Source: Chloroflexota bacterium
GTDB lineage: Bacteria > Chloroflexota > Dehalococcoidia > Lucifugimonadales > Lucifugimonadaceae
Length of the DNA: 12,602 nucleotides
Reading direction: 5' to 3'
Assembly (NCBI GenBank): GCA_030831265.1
Contig: JAURLM010000209.1
Coordinates: 1 to 12,602 of the forward strand
Positions 1 to 6,859 of the stretch are shown here, in pieces (the stretch's first letter is position 1; each line of letters starts with the position of its first letter). The notes beneath the pieces are model-generated. The model worked only from the letters and a program-made list of their open reading frames with translations. It had not been told where the DNA came from and did not search any database. The position numbers were made by a program, and so were the translations under genes.

Positions 1-656
1 TGCTCGACTCCAAGGAACCGGCCACTCGCAAAATTGGCGAGGATGCGCCGCGGTCGCTGGACTATCTCGGAGCGGCATCACGCGAACACTGGGACGAATT
101 GCTTGCGCTTCTGGGCAACCTCAAGCAGGTTTACCCTGAGTTCGAATACGAGATCGATCACCGATTGGTGCGCGGCCTGGATTACTACAACCGCACGGTG
201 TTCGAGTTTGAACCGTATGGAGCGCGAAGCCAGGGCACGATACTGGCCGGTGGACGCTATGACCCGCTTGTCGAGATTCTCGGTGGGCCTGCGACACCCG
301 GAATCGGGTTCGGTTCAGGCATTGAGCGAATCATCCTTGAACTGAAAGAGCAACAGGTTCCAATTCCGCCTACGCCCGTACTCACGGCGGTGATCGTCAG
401 CGTTGGAGCAGCACGCCAGCAGGCAGCGAAGCTTGCGACCACACTGCGGGCGGCGGGTCTGGCGTCGGTCCTCGCCCCTGAGCGCTCATTCAAGGCCCAG
501 ATGCGTTTTGCGAACCAGGCAGGTGCATCAAACGCATTGATACTCGGAGAACGAGAATTGGAAGGCGGGACAGTCGCGGTAAAGCCGCTGGATTCCGATA
601 CGCCTCAGTACGAGGTTGCGTTACCAGACGTTGCCACCCGCCTGCAGAACCGCTAA
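1..656 (+). CDS. hisS: Histidyl-tRNA synthetase, C-terminal half (5' end outside window)
   Basis: Class II aminoacyl-tRNA synthetase that charges tRNA-His with histidine in the cytoplasm. The frame is open from base 3, so the start lies before the window; about 217 residues are visible of an enzyme usually near 420. The histidine-specific signature LVRGLDYYNRTVFEF begins at base 165. It is followed by the motif 3 region, with GGRYDPLVEILGG and then GIGFGSGIERIIL, which contains the class II catalytic arginine. After that comes an alpha/beta anticodon-binding domain (from about VIVSVGAARQQAAKL to the end). The usual RYDGL reads RYDPL here, a small deviation. The gene ends with TAA, and prfA follows on the same strand about 72 bases later with no clear terminator between them, so co-transcription is possible. 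Motifs 1 and 2 are not visible because they lie upstream of the window. Confidence 0.96.
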   Translation, partial: LDSKEPATRKIGEDAPRSLDYLGAASREHWDELLALLGNLKQVYPEFEYEIDHRLVRGLDYYNRTVFEFEPYGARSQGTILAGGRYDPLVEILGGPATPGIGFGSGIERIILELKEQQVPIPPTPVLTAVIVSVGAARQQAAKLATTLRAAGLASVLAPERSFKAQMRFANQAGASNALILGERELEGGTVAVKPLDSDTPQYEVALPDVATRLQNR

Positions 657-728
657 CCACAGGAATTTCGGCCTCGCAGGCATCTCCGGACTACGGCCTG
701 CCCGGTGGCCGCGTGCTATTCTCAACTG

Positions 729-1814
729 ATGCAGGATTCCATGTTATCCAGACTCCAGGAAATCGCCGACCGCCATGCAGAGGTGGAGCGGCTTCTTTCG
801 CTTCCCGAAACTTCTCAGGACCCGAACGCAATGCGTCGTCTCGGGCGGGAATACAGCGAGCTTCAGAAGATTGTCGACCTGTGGCACGAGTATGACTCCG
901 CCAGCAAGACGCTGGAACAAGCGCAGGCGATGGTTGCGGAGGAGACTGACCCGGAAATGCTGGACATGGCTTCGGCAGAGGTGAGCGAGCTGGAGGAAAA
1001 AGTCGGCCCTCTTATCGAAAGCATTCAGGCAGAGCTAATTCCCAAAGACGCAACTGAACACGCAGACGCCGTCGTGGAAATTCGCGCAGGTGCAGGTGGC
1101 GATGAGGCTGGCCTGTTCGCTGCAGACTTGCTCCGCATGTACCAGCGATATGCAGAAACCAAGGGCTGGAAACTTGCGGTACTGGACAGCAATGAGACCG
1201 GTGTGGGTGCCATCAAAGAGGTGGTATTCGAAGTCTCCGGTGATGGCGCGTACCGTTGCCTGAAACTGGAGAGTGGTGTCCACCGGGTGCAGCGTGTACC
1301 TGCCACAGAGTCGCAAGGTCGCATCCACACTTCGACCGCCACGGTCGCCGTTCTGCCCAAGGCGGAAGAGGTTGACCTTGATATTAGCGACAATGACATA
1401 CGCACGGATGTCTATCACTCTGGCGGTGCCGGCGGTCAGAACGTCAACAAGGTGGCGACGGCTATTCGCCTGACACATATTCCGACCGGCATCGTGGTGA
1501 CCTGCCAGAACGAGCGGTCACAACTTCAGAACCGGTTGAAGGCGATGGAAATTCTACGATCACGGCTGTGGGACGAGCAGATTCGCGCCCAGCAGAGCGA
1601 GATTGCAGCGGACCGGAAGGCACAGGTTGGCACGGGTGACCGCGCAGAGAAGATTCGCACCTACAACTTCCCGCAGAGCCGGGTCACCGACCACCGGATA
1701 GGCTTCACCAGCCACCAGTTGGAACGAGTCCTTGCGGGTGAGATCGATGAGTTCGTCGATGCCCTGTTATCCGAAGAACAGGCACGCAAGCTGGCTGCAG
1801 TCGGCTCTCACTAG
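729..1814 (+). CDS. prfA: Peptide chain release factor 1 (RF1)
   Basis: RF1 recognises UAA and UAG stop codons in the ribosomal A site and triggers hydrolysis of peptidyl-tRNA. Counting from ATG 729, the protein is 361 residues, matching the usual length of about 360. The codon-recognition tripeptide PAT is at residues 191-193 within RVPATESQGRIHTS; RF2 would have SPF, so this is RF1. The catalytic GGQ is at 235-237 (bases 1431-1439) in HSGGAGGQNVNKV. Start choice is uncertain. ATG 729 (MQDSMLSRLQEI) lines up residue for residue with the E. coli RF1 N-terminus but has no Shine-Dalgarno. ATG 741 has AGGA four bases upstream. GTG 705 would add eight unsupported residues. prmC follows 21 bases downstream. 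RF1 is needed here because several genes in the window end in TAG. Confidence 0.95.
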   Translation: MQDSMLSRLQEIADRHAEVERLLSLPETSQDPNAMRRLGREYSELQKIVDLWHEYDSASKTLEQAQAMVAEETDPEMLDMASAEVSELEEKVGPLIESIQAELIPKDATEHADAVVEIRAGAGGDEAGLFAADLLRMYQRYAETKGWKLAVLDSNETGVGAIKEVVFEVSGDGAYRCLKLESGVHRVQRVPATESQGRIHTSTATVAVLPKAEEVDLDISDNDIRTDVYHSGGAGGQNVNKVATAIRLTHIPTGIVVTCQNERSQLQNRLKAMEILRSRLWDEQIRAQQSEIAADRKAQVGTGDRAEKIRTYNFPQSRVTDHRIGFTSHQLERVLAGEIDEFVDALLSEEQARKLAAVGSH

Positions 1815-1835
1815 CCGCCACTCCCGGATTCACTC

Positions 1836-2765
1836 ATGGCGCATGCAATGGCCGCATCAGGTAGTGACGGCAACGGTGCGGGTAGTTTCGCAGGGATTAC
1901 GGCACCAGAAGCCAGCGCACGCATCCAGCAGGAGCTGCGTGCTGTTGGCATCCCAGATGCAGCGTATGAGACCCGCTCTATTCTCAGGGCAGCGCTGGGA
2001 GTATCACGCGAACGTCTCTTGACCGACCGCGATTTGGTCATATCTACAACGGCTGCAAAGCAAATCCAAATAATGGTTCGACGCCGTGCTGCACGCGAGC
2101 CGTTGCAGTACATCCTGGGCTCGGTGGAGTTCTATGGGAGAGACTTCATCGTTGATGAACGTGTGCTAATTCCACGTCCCGAGACAGAGCTTCTGGTGGA
2201 GCAGGCACTGGCATTTGCACGTGAGCGAAAACTTGAGAAACCGCGGGTGCTGGACATCGGGACCGGCAGCGGCATCCTTGCGATCACTATCGCGGCAGAG
2301 TTGCCGGAATCTTCGGTGGTGGCGACCGATATATCCGCAGAGGCGTTGCAGGTTGCGAGGACGAACGCGGACGCAAATGGCGTTTCTGCAAGTGTCACGT
2401 TCGTAGAGTGCTCACTGGCAGATGACGTAGAAGGGCCTTTCAGCATCATCGTCACGAATCCTCCATACGTTCTGACCAGGTTTCTGGACAGTCATGAAGT
2501 TCAACCTGAACTTGCTCGTGAGCCAAGGGGTGCGCTGGACGGCGGGGCAGACGGAATGGACGTTTACAGACCGCTGATAACAGCACTGCCAGCGTTGATG
2601 TCGGAAACCAGCAGCATCGCTGTCATTGAAATCGATCCTCCGGTGACACAGGCTTGCATCGAAGAGGCCAAATTGCATTTTTCGAGCGGCGTACCGAATG
2701 CAGAGATATCCGTACTGACGGACCTCGCGGGGCTAGAACGAGCTCTCGTTATCGAACGCGGATAA
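1836..2765 (+). CDS. prmC: Peptide chain release factor N5-glutamine methyltransferase
   Basis: SAM-dependent methyltransferase that methylates the glutamine side chain of the GGQ motif in class 1 release factors (here Q237 of the neighbouring RF1), which raises termination efficiency. At 309 residues it is slightly longer than the E. coli enzyme (277), mainly through a Ser/Gly-rich N-terminal stretch of about 20 residues. Visible landmarks: a helical N-terminal release-factor-binding domain, LIPRPETELL (residues 111-120), SAM motif I DIGTGSG (140-146), and the substrate glutamine-binding NPPY (208-211). The late motif EPRGALDGGADG, typical of PrmC, is also present. ATG 1836 has no clear Shine-Dalgarno; the in-frame ATG 1848 is an alternative. 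The prfA-prmC pairing is very common in bacteria. The gene ends with TAA just before the shared terminator hairpin. Confidence 0.95.
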   Translation: MAHAMAASGSDGNGAGSFAGITAPEASARIQQELRAVGIPDAAYETRSILRAALGVSRERLLTDRDLVISTTAAKQIQIMVRRRAAREPLQYILGSVEFYGRDFIVDERVLIPRPETELLVEQALAFARERKLEKPRVLDIGTGSGILAITIAAELPESSVVATDISAEALQVARTNADANGVSASVTFVECSLADDVEGPFSIIVTNPPYVLTRFLDSHEVQPELAREPRGALDGGADGMDVYRPLITALPALMSETSSIAVIEIDPPVTQACIEEAKLHFSSGVPNAEISVLTDLAGLERALVIERG

Positions 2766-2775
2766 TCAGTGACAT

Positions 2776-2811
2776 AAAAAAGCACCCCTGAAGATTTCCA
2801 GAGGTGCTTTT
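2776..2811. terminator. Bidirectional intrinsic terminator between prmC and rpsI
   Basis: A 13-base-pair inverted repeat pairs 2778-2790 with 2799-2811 around an 8-base loop, between two convergent genes. Position 2787/2802 is a C-A mismatch in + strand RNA but a G-U wobble in - strand RNA. The - strand transcript also ends in six U residues (complement of 2776-2781), against four on the + side. The hairpin therefore looks strongest for the long ribosomal operon arriving from the right, while still able to stop hisS-prfA-prmC transcripts. It lies 10 bases after the prmC stop and about 26 bases after the rpsI stop. Confidence 0.88.
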
Positions 2812-2837
2812 GATCGTCGGTTGAAAGATTCGGCTGC

Positions 2838-3233
2838 TTAACGCTTCGTGTACTGAGGAGCCTTACGAGCGCGCTTGAGACCCGCCTTCTTGCTTTCCTT
2901 CATACGGGGATCCCGTGTAAGGAGGCCAGCAGAGCGGAGAGGCTTCTTTAGATCCTCATCCATGACGCTGAGAGCACGGGCCAGGCCGTGGGCTACAGCA
3001 CCTGCCTGTGAGCCGACACCGCCGCCGTGGGCCTTCACAACTACTGTCACATTGTTCGCAAGGTTGGTTACACCCAACGGAGCGATGGCCATCTGTGCCC
3101 ATGCCTGTTGAGGAATAGCCTCTTCAAGGGGCTTACCGTTCACAGTGAAGCCACCGGGAGTGTTGTAAACACGAACCCGGGCGACCGAAGTCTTGCGTCG
3201 GCCTGTGCCGTAGTAGTACTGCTGCTGCGTCAA
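2838..3233 (-). CDS. rpsI: 30S ribosomal protein S9
   Basis: S9 sits in the head of the small subunit, and its C-terminal tail reaches the P-site tRNA. The 131-residue protein is a normal length. It shows the family start YYGTGRRKTSVARVRV, the central GGGVGSQAGAVAHGLARAL, and the diagnostic basic end ending in QYTKR. The start codon is TTG at 3233, with GGAG eight bases upstream. No in-frame ATG or GTG lies nearby, and starting later would delete the conserved GTGRRKTSVARV, so TTG is the best choice. It follows rplM by 15 bases (L13-S9 is a near-universal gene pair) and is the last gene before the terminator. It ends with TAA. Confidence 0.96.
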   Translation of the reverse strand: MTQQQYYYGTGRRKTSVARVRVYNTPGGFTVNGKPLEEAIPQQAWAQMAIAPLGVTNLANNVTVVVKAHGGGVGSQAGAVAHGLARALSVMDEDLKKPLRSAGLLTRDPRMKESKKAGLKRARKAPQYTKR

Positions 3234-3248
3234 ATCGTTAACTCCGGA

Positions 3249-3929
3249 CTATTCGCTGGACTTGGCTTTGCGGGTGGTGGACGTCTTTTTCGCGGCTGGC
3301 TTCTTTGCTGCTGGTTTTGCAGCAGCCTTGGCGGCAGGTTTCTTCGCTGCAGTCGCCTTCTTTGTAGCTGTAGCTCGTGCCGATGGCTTCTTCTTGGCGG
3401 GAGCCTCAGTCGCTGCGGCTGCCTCGGCTTTTGGAGCCTTAGCAGCTGCGGTTTCAGCTATGTCTTTCTTGGCAGCAGCGAGTTCTCTGCTTGCGGCACG
3501 GTCACGAGCAATTTCTTCAGCCTTCGCAGCCGCAATAGCGTCGCGCTCAGGGCGCTTCTCGGTCCATGCAATCTGCGAAGCGTGTGGGTGCTCTTCACCG
3601 GCGTACACCTTGAGGCGTCGGATCATGCGTTCGCCAAGCTTGTTCTTGGGAAGCATCCCGCGAACAGCGTGCTCAATGATCCGTTCAGGAAAGGTCTCTT
3701 GAACACGGCGGAACGGAATTTCTTTGAGGTTCCCCGGCTTCTGGCTGTGTCGCTTGTAAACGATCTGCTCAGCCTTGTTACCAGAGGTCGCCACTTCCGC
3801 AGCGTTCGTGATAATCACGAAGTCACCGGAAATCATGTGCGGTACATAGTTTGGGCGGTGCTTGCCCATGAGCAGCGTTGCGGCCTGGGTGGCCAGTCTG
3901 CCCAGGATTTGACCACGGGCATCCAGCAC
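3249..3929 (-). CDS. rplM: 50S ribosomal protein L13 with long Ala/Lys-rich C-terminal tail; N-terminus unresolved
   Basis: L13 is an early-assembling large-subunit protein that binds 23S rRNA. The body is clear: LDARGQILGRLA, GKHRPNY, GDFVIITNA, then GMLPKNKLGERMIRRLKVYAGEEHPH. Family members are about 142-150 residues. This frame gives 226 from GTG 3929, because residues from about 122 onward form an extra Ala/Lys/Glu and then Ala/Lys/Pro-rich tail with AAKKPAAK-type repeats. The annotated GTG start probably misses real N-terminal sequence. The frame continues upstream as PYNPSAGDLEADWHV, which matches the expected L13 start (compare TYSAKPADVERDWYV in typical L13), but is cut off by TAG at 3974-3972. 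An ATG lies only five codons further up (3989). No ATG, GTG or TTG exists between the TAG and 3929; CTG 3947 is the only near-start. truA lies upstream and rpsI downstream. Confidence 0.9.
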   Translation of the reverse strand: MLDARGQILGRLATQAATLLMGKHRPNYVPHMISGDFVIITNAAEVATSGNKAEQIVYKRHSQKPGNLKEIPFRRVQETFPERIIEHAVRGMLPKNKLGERMIRRLKVYAGEEHPHASQIAWTEKRPERDAIAAAKAEEIARDRAASRELAAAKKDIAETAAAKAPKAEAAAATEAPAKKKPSARATATKKATAAKKPAAKAAAKPAAKKPAAKKTSTTRKAKSSE

Positions 3930-3989
3930 ATGCCAATCTGCTTCCAGATCACCGGCACTGGGGTTGTAAGGCTATAGCTTTGTAACCAT
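3930..3989 (-). other. Upstream rplM reading frame interrupted by in-frame TAG
   Basis: Read on the - strand from ATG 3989 this gives MVTKL, then TAG (3974-3972), then PYNPSAGDLEADWH running directly into the rplM frame. The segment after TAG aligns well with the conserved L13 N-terminus, so it is probably coding in relatives. A single CAG-to-TAG change would produce this picture. TAG is used as an ordinary stop by prfA, truA, rplQ, rplM, rpsD and rpmJ in this window, so stop reassignment is not a good explanation. A base-calling or assembly error, initiation at a non-standard codon, or a real nonsense change all remain possible. Confidence 0.6.
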
Positions 3990-4044
3990 CTATCTCTGAA
4001 CCAGTCTGCGGTCCCGAAGACCATGCGTCTTTACGGACAACCTG

Positions 4045-4821
4045 CTAATTGTACTCAGTTTTAGCCTGAAATGGCCCGTCTTTGCCGTATTCAATACGAG
4101 CAAGGCATAGACCTTCAGGACTCAGCGGCCATCCGGCGGAACCCCTAACAGGCTTCTCTACCAATCCGGCCAGTTCCATCTTGTTCAATTTTCCAGTGCC
4201 AACCCGGACAAGCGCACCGGCCATCCTTCGCACCTGCTGGTGCAGAAAGGCATTGCCGTTGATTTTCATCCTGATCCGGCTACCATCCACCCGCACCACA
4301 TCAACCACATCAACCTTGCGAATCGTCGTCGCATCCGCCGGTGTTGCCGGCCCTGCGAACGAAGCGAAATCATGGCTTCCTCCGAAGCACTTCGCTGCGA
4401 TCTGCATCTCCGCCACATCAAGGCGGGTCTTAATGCGCACCTCTGTCCAGCGCCCTAAAGGCGAACGAACTGGCCCATCATTCAGGTTGAACACATATTC
4501 ACGGCGTAACGCTCGCCTTCGCGGGTCGAATTGATCCGCCACCGGCTCCACTCCCATTACTGCCACATCATCCGGCAGGTGGAAGTTCAGCGCTTCCCGT
4601 ATCGTCAGCGGGCTGTGCCTGTCCTCACCATCGAAGACCGCCACCTGCCCTGTCGCATGAACACCAGCATCCGTTCGACCTGCGAGCCGGACCCTAGCAT
4701 GCACACCATAAATCTTCTGGAGCCCCGTTTCCAGTTCACCCTGGACCGTTCGCTCCTGTCGTTGCAACTGAGACCCGTGGAATGAAGTACCGTCGTACTC
4801 AACCAGCAATGCGTATCGCAT
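4045..4821 (-). CDS. truA: tRNA pseudouridine(38-40) synthase
   Basis: TruA isomerises uridines 38, 39 and 40 in the anticodon arm of many tRNAs to pseudouridine. The protein is 258 residues, normal for the family (about 245-270). It starts MRYALLVEYDGTSFHGSQLQ, as TruA does, and carries the catalytic aspartate D51 in AGRTDAGVHATGQV. Later family segments include RREYVFNLNDGP, HDFASFAGP, NAFLHQQVRRMAGALVRVGTGKL and the C-terminal GLCLARIEY. ATG 4821 sits 33 bases after the rplQ stop and has only a weak GAG upstream. It ends with TAG; the rplM frame begins about 55 bases on. Placement of truA between rplQ and rplM-rpsI occurs in several Gram-positive and Chloroflexota-type genomes and implies co-transcription. 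Confidence 0.96.
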   Translation of the reverse strand: MRYALLVEYDGTSFHGSQLQRQERTVQGELETGLQKIYGVHARVRLAGRTDAGVHATGQVAVFDGEDRHSPLTIREALNFHLPDDVAVMGVEPVADQFDPRRRALRREYVFNLNDGPVRSPLGRWTEVRIKTRLDVAEMQIAAKCFGGSHDFASFAGPATPADATTIRKVDVVDVVRVDGSRIRMKINGNAFLHQQVRRMAGALVRVGTGKLNKMELAGLVEKPVRGSAGWPLSPEGLCLARIEYGKDGPFQAKTEYN

Positions 4822-4854
4822 AGCGTCTCAGCCAACATCGACCGTTGGTCGTTA

Positions 4855-5205
4855 CTAGACCAGTTCTAACAGCGCCATCTCTGACGCATCACCCTTGCGT
4901 GGGCCCAGCTTCGTCATACGGGTGTACCCACCCGGGCGAGTCTTGTAACGGTCAGCCAGGTCATCGAATACCGATGAAACGACCCTTGATTCCGTTATGA
5001 AAGCCGCTGCCTGACGCCTAGCGTGCAAAGAGCCTGATTTACCAAGCGTAATCATCTTTTCAGCCATCGGCCGCACTTCACGAGCCTTTGCCGCTGTGGT
5101 GCGTACGTGGCCATGCTTCAGCAAGTCCGTGACAAGCGTACGGAACATCATTGTCCGATGCCCTGTTGGCCTGTCGAATTTCCTGCCTGAGACTCTGTGC
5201 CTCAT
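4855..5205 (-). CDS. rplQ: 50S ribosomal protein L17
   Basis: Large-subunit protein located near the exit-tunnel side of the ribosome. At 116 residues it matches the compact bacterial form. Recognisable segments: the start MRHRVSGRKFDRPTGHR, the middle RTLVTDLLKHGHVRTTAAKAREVRPMAEKMIT, and near the end RYKTRPGGYTRMTKLGPRKGDASEMALLEL. ATG 5205 overlaps the rpoA stop codon by four bases (ATGA), indicating translational coupling. A GGGAG sequence about 10 bases upstream lies inside the rpoA coding end. It ends with TAG. rpoA-rplQ is the standard end of the bacterial alpha operon. Confidence 0.97.
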   Translation of the reverse strand: MRHRVSGRKFDRPTGHRTMMFRTLVTDLLKHGHVRTTAAKAREVRPMAEKMITLGKSGSLHARRQAAAFITESRVVSSVFDDLADRYKTRPGGYTRMTKLGPRKGDASEMALLELV

Positions 5206-6254
5206 TCGTCTTCATCTCCCGCGTCATCATCGGAGCTGTCTGTTTCTTCGTCTTCATCAACCCTCGTGTCGCTTGAGATACCTTCAGGAAGGAGGTCCTT
5301 CTCTGATAGCTTCTCGTACAACTCATCCAACGACTTCTGTCCGAAGTTTCTGATCTTCAGAAGTTCAGATTTCGGCATCGACAGGACTTCACCGACCCTG
5401 TTGATACCAGCGCGCTTCAAGCAGTTGAGTGTCCGTGCAGACAGATCCAGCGTTTCAACAAGTGTGTTGTAGATCTCCGGTGAGATTCCGAGGCCAGCTG
5501 CTGGCCCTGCTTCTTCAACCGGTTCCTTGTCCAGCGTGGAGAACAGGTAGAACCGCTCCATCAGCCGGTTGGAAGCAGTCTGTACTGCCTCAAGCGGGGT
5601 GATGGTCCTGTCCGTCCATACCTCTACGATAAGCCGCTCGAAGTCATCCTGCTGACCGACGCGTGTCGCTTCGACCCGGAAGTTAGCCTTCCGCACCGGT
5701 GTGAACACTGCATCCACAGGAAGAATACCGATCGGCAGACCTTCGTCGTGAGCGGCGGGCCGGTAGCCTACGCCTTGCTCAACGTTGAATTCCACGGAAA
5801 GCCTTGCTGAGGACGAGTCCAGCGTTGCAAGGTGGTGTTCCGGGTTCACAATCTCAAAATCAGCCGTGGCCATGATGTCTCCGGCGCGGATTTCACCTTC
5901 GCCGTCAACTTCCAGTCTGAGGCGTCCCGGGCGGTCTGCCAGGGAACGAAGCCGTACACCTTTCACGTTCAGCAGGAATTCGCTGACTTCCTCACGCATG
6001 TGCTCCACGGTGGAGTACTCGTGCAGGACGCCATCAATCTTTACCCACGTGATGGCTGTTCCGGAAAGGGAGCTCAGGAGGGAACGACGAAGCGGGTTGC
6101 CAAGTGTGACACCCCAGCCGCGCTCCAATGGTTCGGCCACAAAGCGACCAAACTCACCGTCTGCTTCCATTACCTTCACGCCAAGTGCCGGTACCTCAAC
6201 CTGAGGAGGTGGCAACTCATCATGCGGAGTGATGCCATACATGCGCTCTAGCAC
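5202..6254 (-). CDS. rpoA: DNA-directed RNA polymerase subunit alpha
   Basis: Alpha dimerises to scaffold assembly of the beta and beta' subunits; its C-terminal domain contacts UP-element DNA and activators. The 350-residue protein is longer than the common 310-330. The N-terminal domain shows GRFVAEPLERGWGVTLGNPLRRSLLSS (37-62), the dimerisation and assembly region, preceded by an N-terminal stretch longer than in E. coli. The C-terminal domain spans about 265-325, with LSARTLNCLKRAGI and LLKIRNFGQKSLDEL; R274 corresponds to the DNA-contacting E. coli R265. The end (331-350) is very acidic, with 13 of 20 residues D or E. Start is GTG 6254, preceded by a perfect AGGAGGT seven bases upstream; the next ATG would be codon 5. 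It lies 5 bases after rpsD and overlaps rplQ by four bases. Confidence 0.97.
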   Translation of the reverse strand: MLERMYGITPHDELPPPQVEVPALGVKVMEADGEFGRFVAEPLERGWGVTLGNPLRRSLLSSLSGTAITWVKIDGVLHEYSTVEHMREEVSEFLLNVKGVRLRSLADRPGRLRLEVDGEGEIRAGDIMATADFEIVNPEHHLATLDSSSARLSVEFNVEQGVGYRPAAHDEGLPIGILPVDAVFTPVRKANFRVEATRVGQQDDFERLIVEVWTDRTITPLEAVQTASNRLMERFYLFSTLDKEPVEEAGPAAGLGISPEIYNTLVETLDLSARTLNCLKRAGINRVGEVLSMPKSELLKIRNFGQKSLDELYEKLSEKDLLPEGISSDTRVDEDEETDSSDDDAGDEDE

Positions 6255-6268
6255 AGGACCTACCTCCT
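6255..6268 (-). promoter_or_regulatory. Strong Shine-Dalgarno of rpoA overlapping the rpsD stop
   Basis: The - strand reads AGGAGGT followed by seven bases and the GTG start of rpoA. The AGGAGG also encodes the last two arginines of S4, and its final T begins the rpsD TAG stop. It is the clearest ribosome binding site in the window; most neighbours have weak or displaced ones. It decides the GTG start for rpoA. Confidence 0.85.
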
Positions 6269-6859
6269 TGAGTAGTACTCAACAATCTGACGGGTGTCGA
6301 TGCCGGGCTCGCCTTCCATGGCGTTCGGCGTCGTTGCCATTTCACCCGCTGCATCGTCCGGGCTTACCCGGAGCCAGCTGGGGACCTGTGCACCCTTACC
6401 CATACCGGTATTGGCGGAAACCACTTGGAAGAGTCCGCTTTCCTTGGACTTGTCTTTCCATGTGATTTTCTGCCCCGGTTTCACCTGGTAGGAAGGAATG
6501 TTCACCTTCTTACCATCAATTCGGATATGCCCATGACAAACAATCTGGCGGGCCTGAGGCCGCGTACCAGCAAAGCCAAGGCGGTATACAACATTGTCCA
6601 GTCGGGATTCAAGCAACTGGATCAAGTTGTCACCAGTCACGCCTGATCGCCGCGCAGCTTCCTTGTAGTAGTTACTGAACTGACGCTCAAGCACGCCGTA
6701 AATCAGCCGGGCTTTCTGCTTCTCTTGAAGCTGCAAACCGTACTGGGATTGCCTGCGGCGTGGAGCGCGCTGCTGAGGCCCACGGCCCTTGGTTCGCTCT
6801 TGAGCGACCATGCCGAGTGCCTTCATTTTTTTTCGTAGTGGGCCGGTGTACCGTGCCAT
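6260..6859 (-). CDS. rpsD: 30S ribosomal protein S4
   Basis: S4 nucleates assembly of the 30S body on 16S rRNA and often represses its own operon. The protein is 199 residues, the usual size. It begins MARYTGPLRKKMKALGM and lacks the four N-terminal cysteines of zinc-binding S4, so it is the zinc-independent type. The S4 RNA-binding domain is at about 85-150: LLESRLDNVVYRLGFAGTR, then QARQIVCHGHIRIDGKKVNIPSYQV. ATG 6859 has GGGAG four bases upstream and gives the exact family start; an in-frame TTG 14 codons earlier would add an unsupported leader. The TAG stop overlaps the rpoA ribosome binding site. An unusually long 108-base spacer with a hairpin separates it from rpsK. Confidence 0.97.
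   Translation of the reverse strand: MARYTGPLRKKMKALGMVAQERTKGRGPQQRAPRRRQSQYGLQLQEKQKARLIYGVLERQFSNYYKEAARRSGVTGDNLIQLLESRLDNVVYRLGFAGTRPQARQIVCHGHIRIDGKKVNIPSYQVKPGQKITWKDKSKESGLFQVVSANTGMGKGAQVPSWLRVSPDDAAGEMATTPNAMEGEPGIDTRQIVEYYSRR

Noticed and set aside
676..701. GCAGGC/GCCTGC inverted repeat between hisS and prfA
   Set aside because: Only six base pairs with a 14-base loop and no U-tract; not convincing as a terminator or control element.
1025..1478. - strand open frames opposite prfA
   Set aside because: Antisense shadows of the well-supported RF1 gene, with no domain resemblance.
3972..3974. Stop-codon reassignment or programmed TAG readthrough in rplM as evidence of a recoding system
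   Set aside because: TAG ends prfA, truA, rplQ, rplM, rpsD and rpmJ at family-appropriate positions, and RF1, which reads UAG, is encoded here. No recoding hairpin is evident next to the TAG. Error or start-site explanations are simpler.
3027..3977. Long open frame of 316 codons on the + strand
   Set aside because: It lies antisense to rpsI and rplM, is rich in Cys, Ser, Leu and Gly as expected from the complement of Ala/Lys-rich codons, and resembles no protein family. It is a shadow of the L13 tail.
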